Source: JAGNLA01 sp964472265
Lineage (GTDB): Bacteria; Caldisericota; Caldisericia; JAAYUI01
Reading direction: 5' to 3'
Assembly (NCBI GenBank): GCA_964472265.1
Contig: CAYYJO010000049.1
Location: forward strand, 1-15,283
Length of the DNA stretch: 15,283 nt
Shown: positions 12,401 through 15,283 of the stretch, one piece after another
How positions within the stretch are numbered: position 1 is the first letter of the stretch
How the letters are laid out: each line of letters begins with the position of its first letter
Position numbers and translations under genes: made by a program
The notes under the pieces: generated by a model
The model's input: the letters and a program-made list of their open reading frames with translations, nothing else
Told to the model about the DNA's origin: nothing
Database searches by the model: none

Positions 12401-15283
12401 TCCGCCGTAATCACGATAGGATCTGATCCTTACGTAGTAGTTCGGCATTGTGGAATCGAGGTAGTTGAGATAGTCTGCTGATCCTGAGTTTGTGCATGAT
12501 CCTCTGTATGGAGTGAACTGGAATACTGCTTCCGGTTCCCTGCCTGAGACGATTCTGTAAATCTCCTGGATCTTTGTTGATTTTGGTGCATAACCAACGT
12601 TTTCAACCACAACGTAGATGATTTCTTCTGGGTGGTATGTACCGAATTCGTCGTAGTATTCTTTCTTTGGTGGGTATCTGTCAAAGTTGACTCTGATTTC
12701 TGAGGTCTTTTCAACTTTGAACATTGGTGTTGTTGAGCTGTAGTTCTTGCCGTCGACTGTTACATCCTGGCCTGAGTCGCCCGGAAGGACGAGGAGGTCA
12801 GCATAGTTGTAGTCGCAGTTGAATCCCATTGAGATACCGTAAAGTGGCATCTGGTAAACCCACATGTCTGGTTCTGGAACAATTGAACCGGCTTTGTAGG
12901 TGACTCCGCCAACGGTAACATCCATGAGTCTCTGGAATCCTGGAGCAACGATTGGTGAATGTGTTACAAGCTGATTGTAAGTTGATGTGTAGATGACTTC
13001 GTTGATGTCAAATGTACCATTGACCGGAATGTACTTGCCCGGGTTAAGGTAGTCTTCAACTCTGTCGTCATAGTATGCCGGCCAGTAAAGAACGCGGCCG
13101 TTGACCATGACTGGGACGAAGTCTGAGAGGTCGTTGTTTGCGCCAGCCCACATGTTGATGTCGGCATCGCCGGCAACAACAATTGAACCCTTGACGTACT
13201 TGATGACTTCTGCAAATCCGACTGCTGCGCCACGCTGTACGACAACGTCTGTCATACGGGTGTCACCGGCATCGATTTCGTAGTTGCCGTTCATATCGTA
13301 GTAAATTGATTCGCCAACACCGAAGTAGTTCGGGATGACGTTGTTGATTGCAAATCCACCGGCTGCCAGTGTGTCAAGGAAACGTGGGCCTGGTGTGCCG
13401 TTTGCTGTTGGACCGTTTGGAACGGTTGGGTTTGTGTTCTGTGTCCAGAAGTCAACAAGCTGTCTGCCGTTGTCTTTTGCTGAGTAGCCGTCTTTCATAC
13501 CGATGTGTGCTTCACCGGTCTTTCCAGCGCGGTAGTCATCATTGAGGTTGAGGAGGAAGAGGTTTTCGCCTGGCGGAACCGGACCTGGATACTGCCAGCC
13601 AAGGTTGCAGTCTTTGTTGTCATCATGGAAGACTTCAACGCCAACGAATTCCCTGTATCCGAACTTCATATCCTGGAAGACCGTTGAAGGATACTGGAAG
13701 TTAAGACCTGTCGGGTCGAGAACGGCGTTCTTCTGAACATTCTGTGCCATTCTTGAGAAATCGTCGTTTGGTGAGCGAAGTGCTGCAACTGTCTCTGATG
13801 GGATCATACCTTCCCAGAGGTCAGTCTGAACTGAGAAGTTGTAGGTTGGTGATGCGCAGCCGCCGGTTACGAGTTCCGAGAGAACAAGAACGTCGCCAAA
13901 CCACATGCCGCCTACCTTCATAAGGAGGGCGCCCATGTTGGCCTGTGTTACGCCGTTTGACCAAACATCGAGTGAGTAGTTGTTGCCGTTGAGGTTTGTG
14001 AGACGCCAGTCACCCCTTGCAACGGTGAGTGCCGTGTTGCTCTTCATGTAGATTGCTTCGTACGGATCATACAGACCTGCACCTCTTGCAGCCCTCTCGT
14101 TCGGGTTGTAGTTGGTGTTGTCTGCGTGCACGATTTCGTACTGGCCGCCAATGAATCCGGCCGGTGCGTTGTTGATGCTTGAGAAGTTTCCTGTTACGAG
14201 TGGGAATCTGTAGAGTGTGTGGAATACCTGATTGGCAGTGACTGGATCGTTGAGGTCCATGTCGTCGCCGTTATCATACTGACCAAGGGCAAAGCCGCCG
14301 CCTGTTGCTGTGTCGCGGACGATTGAGCCTGGTGTGTAGTTGTAGAAGAGGCCAGCCTTGTAGATGTTGACTGGTGTAAGTCTTGTTGCGCCCCAGTATG
14401 AGTAGTTTGTTACCTGGACAACGTTGAGGTAGTCATAGCCACAGAGTCTGTTGTTGTTGAGAGCCTGTGAGTTTGCACCTGCGCGGTAGATCCATTCGCC
14501 TGGGTCGTAGATGTCCATGCCTGGGCCCGGGAACTGTGCTGTTGGTGGGGCGTCAAGCTTGACGTTTGCTGAGTGCCATTCTTCGCCGTAGTTGAAGATG
14601 TTGTTGTTGGTGACGAAGTAATAGAGGCCTGTGTATGTTGGAACGTATGCTGGAGCCGGGATTGCCTGACCGTTCTGGAATCCGTCCTGGAACCTGACGA
14701 GTGGGAGTGGGGTTGGGTAGTAGTCCCAGTCGTTTGTGGCGCCATTGAGGTTGCCGACGGTGTACGGAAGAACTGTTGTATCGGTGACTACGTTTGTCTG
14801 TCCGACAACCGTGTCAACGAGGTTTGTTCCGATGTTCTGGAGAGTTGGTCTTTCGACGCCTGGGAGAGTGATTGTTGTTGCTGATCCTCTTTCAAGCGGG
14901 AAGTCTGGCATGTCAACGAAGCCGACCTGGAAGACCCTGCCCTGCGGAGTTCTGAAATAGAGTCCGCCTGATGCGTTCGGAACGCTGTAGTTGAAGAGTG
15001 GGTATGCATTCGGAGTTGTTGCCCAACCGATCGGGAAGTTACCGTAGATGTCTGTTGGCATGTACTGGTATGGTCCCTGTGTGTTGTTTGCAACTGACGG
15101 GTCGACTTTGCAGTTCGGGTTGTTCTTGCAGTCGTCCGACTTGTGACCTGAGACTACTGTGCTGACATATCTGTAGACTTCAGTCTGTGGATCTGCTGCT
15201 GCATAGTAGCGGCTGTCATTGAAACGTCCGTCTGGGTCGAACCAGAGCTGTCCCATGTTGTCGACGACGGCGTACCATCTGTC
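6464..15283 (-). CDS. Giant repeat-containing surface-type protein, N-terminus beyond window
   Basis: The frame is open from the right edge to TGA at 6464-6466, giving at least 2939 codons. The first in-frame Met (15256) is internal, because nine upstream codons (DRWYAVVDN) are also open; signal peptide and true start are not visible. The C-terminus reads, in order: a carboxypeptidase-regulatory-like fold, two Ig-like domains and a Cu_amine_oxidN1-like domain. The rest is rich in Tyr, Trp, Asn, Asp and Gly, with a degenerate E-x-IY module, D-rich loops and scattered Cys clusters. No enzyme active site is recognised. An exported structural or adhesive surface protein is inferred from size, composition and C-terminal domains. 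Codons favour GCA, ACA, CCA and TCA far more than the neighbouring genes, which suggests high expression. A terminator follows directly. Confidence 0.9.
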   Translation of the reverse strand, partial: DRWYAVVDNMGQLWFDPDGRFNDSRYYAAADPQTEVYRYVSTVVSGHKSDDCKNNPNCKVDPSVANNTQGPYQYMPTDIYGNFPIGWATTPNAYPLFNYSVPNASGGLYFRTPQGRVFQVGFVDMPDFPLERGSATTITLPGVERPTLQNIGTNLVDTVVGQTNVVTDTTVLPYTVGNLNGATNDWDYYPTPLPLVRFQDGFQNGQAIPAPAYVPTYTGLYYFVTNNNIFNYGEEWHSANVKLDAPPTAQFPGPGMDIYDPGEWIYRAGANSQALNNNRLCGYDYLNVVQVTNYSYWGATRLTPVNIYKAGLFYNYTPGSIVRDTATGGGFALGQYDNGDDMDLNDPVTANQVFHTLYRFPLVTGNFSSINNAPAGFIGGQYEIVHADNTNYNPNERAARGAGLYDPYEAIYMKSNTALTVARGDWRLTNLNGNNYSLDVWSNGVTQANMGALLMKVGGMWFGDVLVLSELVTGGCASPTYNFSVQTDLWEGMIPSETVAALRSPNDDFSRMAQNVQKNAVLDPTGLNFQYPSTVFQDMKFGYREFVGVEVFHDDNKDCNLGWQYPGPVPPGENLFLLNLNDDYRAGKTGEAHIGMKDGYSAKDNGRQLVDFWTQNTNPTVPNGPTANGTPGPRFLDTLAAGGFAINNVIPNYFGVGESIYYDMNGNYEIDAGDTRMTDVVVQRGAAVGFAEVIKYVKGSIVVAGDADINMWAGANNDLSDFVPVMVNGRVLYWPAYYDDRVEDYLNPGKYIPVNGTFDINEVIYTSTYNQLVTHSPIVAPGFQRLMDVTVGGVTYKAGSIVPEPDMWVYQMPLYGISMGFNCDYNYADLLVLPGDSGQDVTVDGKNYSSTTPMFKVEKTSEIRVNFDRYPPKKEYYDEFGTYHPEEIIYVVVENVGYAPKSTKIQEIYRIVSGREPEAVFQFTPYRGSCTNSGSADYLNYLDSTMPNYYVRIRSYRDYGGINNPAPRDRDYNDPWYFYRDTTSSDARYGRSARYASYGMRVYAPSPMPPLPYSLENGYDCFREQKCLVAPEDMDIEPSIACLTTLDQRFPNFSVTLKDGDNKEDINDPAGIRISVPITPTTNVNPATGRNEYLIATYNAHGGGVDWIGTAIDDNPAQAKRQYIVQVNSDGTYLYWYWLEPTPVTNDRSRPQIYGALDSNDILLGADFTGVIQWKTGGGPFIPSDQRTCRTPTMIKDKADWYDTDCSSGVAGYSFISCTPCSLEGMRKMGEISGLHMMWNAARTMMSSTPARRASDYYGHFDGVGPLNTTTTTAAWIAGINPAGPTGSGILWTGPWATGFGVQTLVSSYGMRDENDPGGESLIALLPRDGSTHINVQIYTTNALFDYNSEIPHPETGAPYFVLDPLKNEGIDYCGKADLKVYPPDPYVNFVEWQIVDHALQYSTLNYTVGTTTNPALSPLQLPTPQIQTPYNPVLLTSKGEFRCYPGGETHTGRVLGGTFGTGGAFGWNAYPAIFKEKYFKLGTEFFPLTDYAVFFILKDGEGNHLSFSPSWPVDQRIKRIEITGPFARPREWDVLTHSVLPKYKAWGLENVPIQYDWSGKIVIDSTNWNQYELWGVDSSGNGVSLDFSRRSALVGNVTLPPVNQLLNYNGRLDYTMVGACSSPGNVDNLFVIDELIPWNYGKINIQCTLWDGTFKIYQDCCQSPPVDGIDVKALDMKAVIEDDPTRDRMFLDKPQTVKVTLNEYHSNASAEKEWTDADGTNITPCNDAVMYAWQDRGVKKVGTGDLLTGAGDGWATNVPTSSRLTYHAEQYESFHDVNNDGKISFNAWETEILGKYDIATNTWTGGMIDGRTFQRNNGLYVFKFDDQSALVDSVGLDFGGEVIVDKQDHIIAKNEVLPVYFTAYKYGDDNNDRAFSPFWEMEPQAQASSVNRRYSHEVYIGAQQAFIVEPDLDLTVLVTPEKLTAGVTPELVDVQKPLTFTITKGSEPINMLDGVADVWGNRQVREEDAWNHLFLDPHPDNTDFFGFGASLPQYYWVRTDLHNNDNSQICNTQLYGARNCPEASVLVPFDPITINFSQAREGRYTFLGFCANDNNQYMDKFGDISTMAPGGDEEKWRDQHKFYVRVYTPDRKHSGEVSIDVFSPNVEYKIMNLEDENKVEYDSPASPDFIMTAADNRIYKVKVTCRDAMGVLLKGVTKGVSVCGGGTKNTARFTPFSTRPQSFDFPLETCMKPPCCTPVQLHVGFDFNPDETIRREDRELYLLSGFTMNRSEFSCGTTSTTSFRGQIKYNTMNRWWWGGGGVELPNTWDTYIREAGEVRPNIAWEVPPPVEGWGVGAIYNHSWFGGYLFSDISEDGKLNFRDALGLDVNASTEFYVFAEDVAYIGGLVGDNVYCNDPAHADLAGFPPYFDRTDPRYMEKRFRQAYTNDTVFFLDWDAMPDNVAAIDAPRIAILNAETREPLSRDYLDANNYDLVYGVENHIIAVVSPADSRDVAMKEDSRVYIQGAQHQDTIYGHTKRSPENDKATETTLVYTPTGWGENQVELTYMAPNKWYLKDPYQFVTPEFYSIRGGGMKGVAKADADMWKPWKFDVGMGLTLELKAEGDLFPRVEGVVYAVVLEAGTRKPVSGATVHLTGAGIDTEMKTDKNGEAKFKITPTEMGWIKGSATMENYIGSPTASVKVAKDNTPPALTVDNPKSPTNAKTVKITGKAEPGSTVTVNGKPATVAADGSYSIEVTLVDGQNPITVVCKDAAGNTTNQTVTVVADFTAPAVIVNKVPVLKDATTYELSGRVEPGSKVTVNGVTANVVNDYWKVEIPVKAAPDFTDVTIEAVDAAGNAGNAVNFKITNMHVKIVKLQLDNTIVTVDGKEVTMPKPAMNIKGSTMVPLRSLAVDIFGGTADWAAATSTATIKVGDKTIIVQVNNSKATINGIEVPITGTPPTNVSGSIYVPARFLGEALGAVVGYDANTKLITLTIEVYP
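6467..6850 (-). other. Cu_amine_oxidN1-like domain (C-terminal domain of the giant protein)
   Basis: The last ~115 residues carry the pattern of PF07833-type domains: a strand with V-D-G-K-E-V, then S-T-M-V-P-L-R-S-L-A, T-A-D-W, T-A-T-I-K-V, then a second half with G-S-I-Y-V-P-A-R-F-L-G-E-A-L-G-A, Y-D, and a closing L-I-T-L-T-I strand. The paired 'VPLR/VPAR' lines are diagnostic. Despite the family name this is not a copper amine oxidase; such domains occur on secreted and cell-surface proteins of bacteria and their role is not settled. Confidence 0.85.
6855..7356 (-). other. Two tandem Ig-like domains in the giant protein
   Basis: Two units of about 80 residues share the plan 'T-x-P-x-x-x-V-x-x-P ... 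G-[KR]-x-E-P-G-S-x-V-T-V-N-G ... D-A-A-G-N'. Unit one covers about 7114-7356 and unit two about 6855-7113. The E-P-G-S and D-A-A-G-N lines are typical of bacterial Ig-like folds (Glucodextran_B/Big type) that serve as stalks or spacers on exported proteins. Confidence 0.82.
7357..7590 (-). other. Carboxypeptidase-regulatory-like fold in the giant protein
   Basis: The segment reads R-V-E-G-V-V-Y, then R-K-P-V-S-G-A-T-V-H-L-T-G-A-G, then T-D-K-N-G-E-A-K-F-K-I-T. This is the usual layout of CarboxypepD_reg/Big-like beta sandwiches: an opening G-x-V strand, a P-[VL]-x-G-A-x-V strand and a T-D-x-x-G-x-[AY]-x-[FI] strand. It links the unrecognised main body to the Ig-like stalk. Confidence 0.65.
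12775..14519 (-). repeat. Degenerate protein repeat in the giant gene: E-x-IY / R-[LM]-x-x-[VL] / GSIV modules
   Basis: Four units are seen by eye. Unit 1 has DPGEWIYRAG near 14480-14519, then ATRLTPV and TPGSIV near 14318-14394. Unit 2 has DPYEAIYMKS near 14050-14085, then GDWRLTNL, closing with GDVLVLSEL (13861-13898). Unit 3 has GESIYYDMNGNYEIDAGDTR (13250-13315), then KGSIV near 13155-13205. Unit 4 has NEVIYTS near 12995, then QRLMDV, KAGSIV and ADLLVLPGD (12775-12806). Units 1-2 and 3-4 repeat in the same order about 1.1 kb apart, which suggests a duplicated super-module. Identity is too low for a DNA-level repeat. Confidence 0.55.

Noticed and set aside
1..15283. tRNA, rRNA, CRISPR array, insertion sequence or prophage signals
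   Set aside because: I looked on both strands and saw no cloverleaf with CCA-type end, no regularly spaced direct repeats, no transposase or integrase motif, and no inverted repeats with target duplications.

Overview
The window reads as bacterial chromosome from a lineage I cannot place with confidence. It is compact, of roughly balanced base composition, with short intergenic gaps, Shine-Dalgarno (SD) sites, rho-independent terminators, 4-base start/stop overlaps and TTG/GTG candidate starts. The gene mix (DUF4349 membrane protein, YkuD L,D-transpeptidase, membrane-anchored beta-propeller, and a giant secreted-type protein ending in a 'copper amine oxidase N-terminal-like' domain) recalls uncultured bacterial phyla with large surface proteins, or Bacillota-like lineages. 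That placement is inference only.

Layout. Bases 1-281 hold a pyrimidine-rich repeat-like sequence, an AT-rich stretch and a short-leader promoter. A plus-strand DUF4349 gene (282-1274) follows and ends at a strong terminator. It converges on a minus-strand SAM-dependent methyltransferase (1318-2043). The next four genes, also on the minus strand, form an apparent operon transcribed from about 6234 down to a hairpin terminator at 2057-2088: beta-propeller membrane protein, L,D-transpeptidase, class I/II aminotransferase, and a membrane-anchored thioredoxin-like protein. The first three are joined by 4-base overlaps. Three of the four products are predicted to act outside the cytoplasmic membrane.

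The right-hand 58% of the window (6464 to the edge) is one minus-strand reading frame of at least 2939 codons, open at the window end, so its N-terminus is missing. Its C-terminus has a recognisable order: a carboxypeptidase-regulatory-like fold, two Ig-like domains and a Cu_amine_oxidN1-type domain. The remaining ~2500 residues match no family I recognise. They contain a degenerate internal repeat (E-x-IY ... R-[LM]-x-x-[VL] ... GSIV, followed by D-[VL]-LVL) that looks duplicated at a higher order, EF-hand/dockerin-like D-x-[NS]-x-DG loops, and many cysteines. Codon choice is strongly biased to NCA codons, unlike the neighbours, which suggests high expression of a structural surface protein.

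How the genes may work together (inference): the giant protein would be an abundant exported envelope component. The neighbouring operon would supply peptidoglycan cross-linking (L,D-transpeptidase), a membrane-tethered thiol-disulfide protein and a propeller scaffold. The aminotransferase and methyltransferase look like ordinary metabolic genes.
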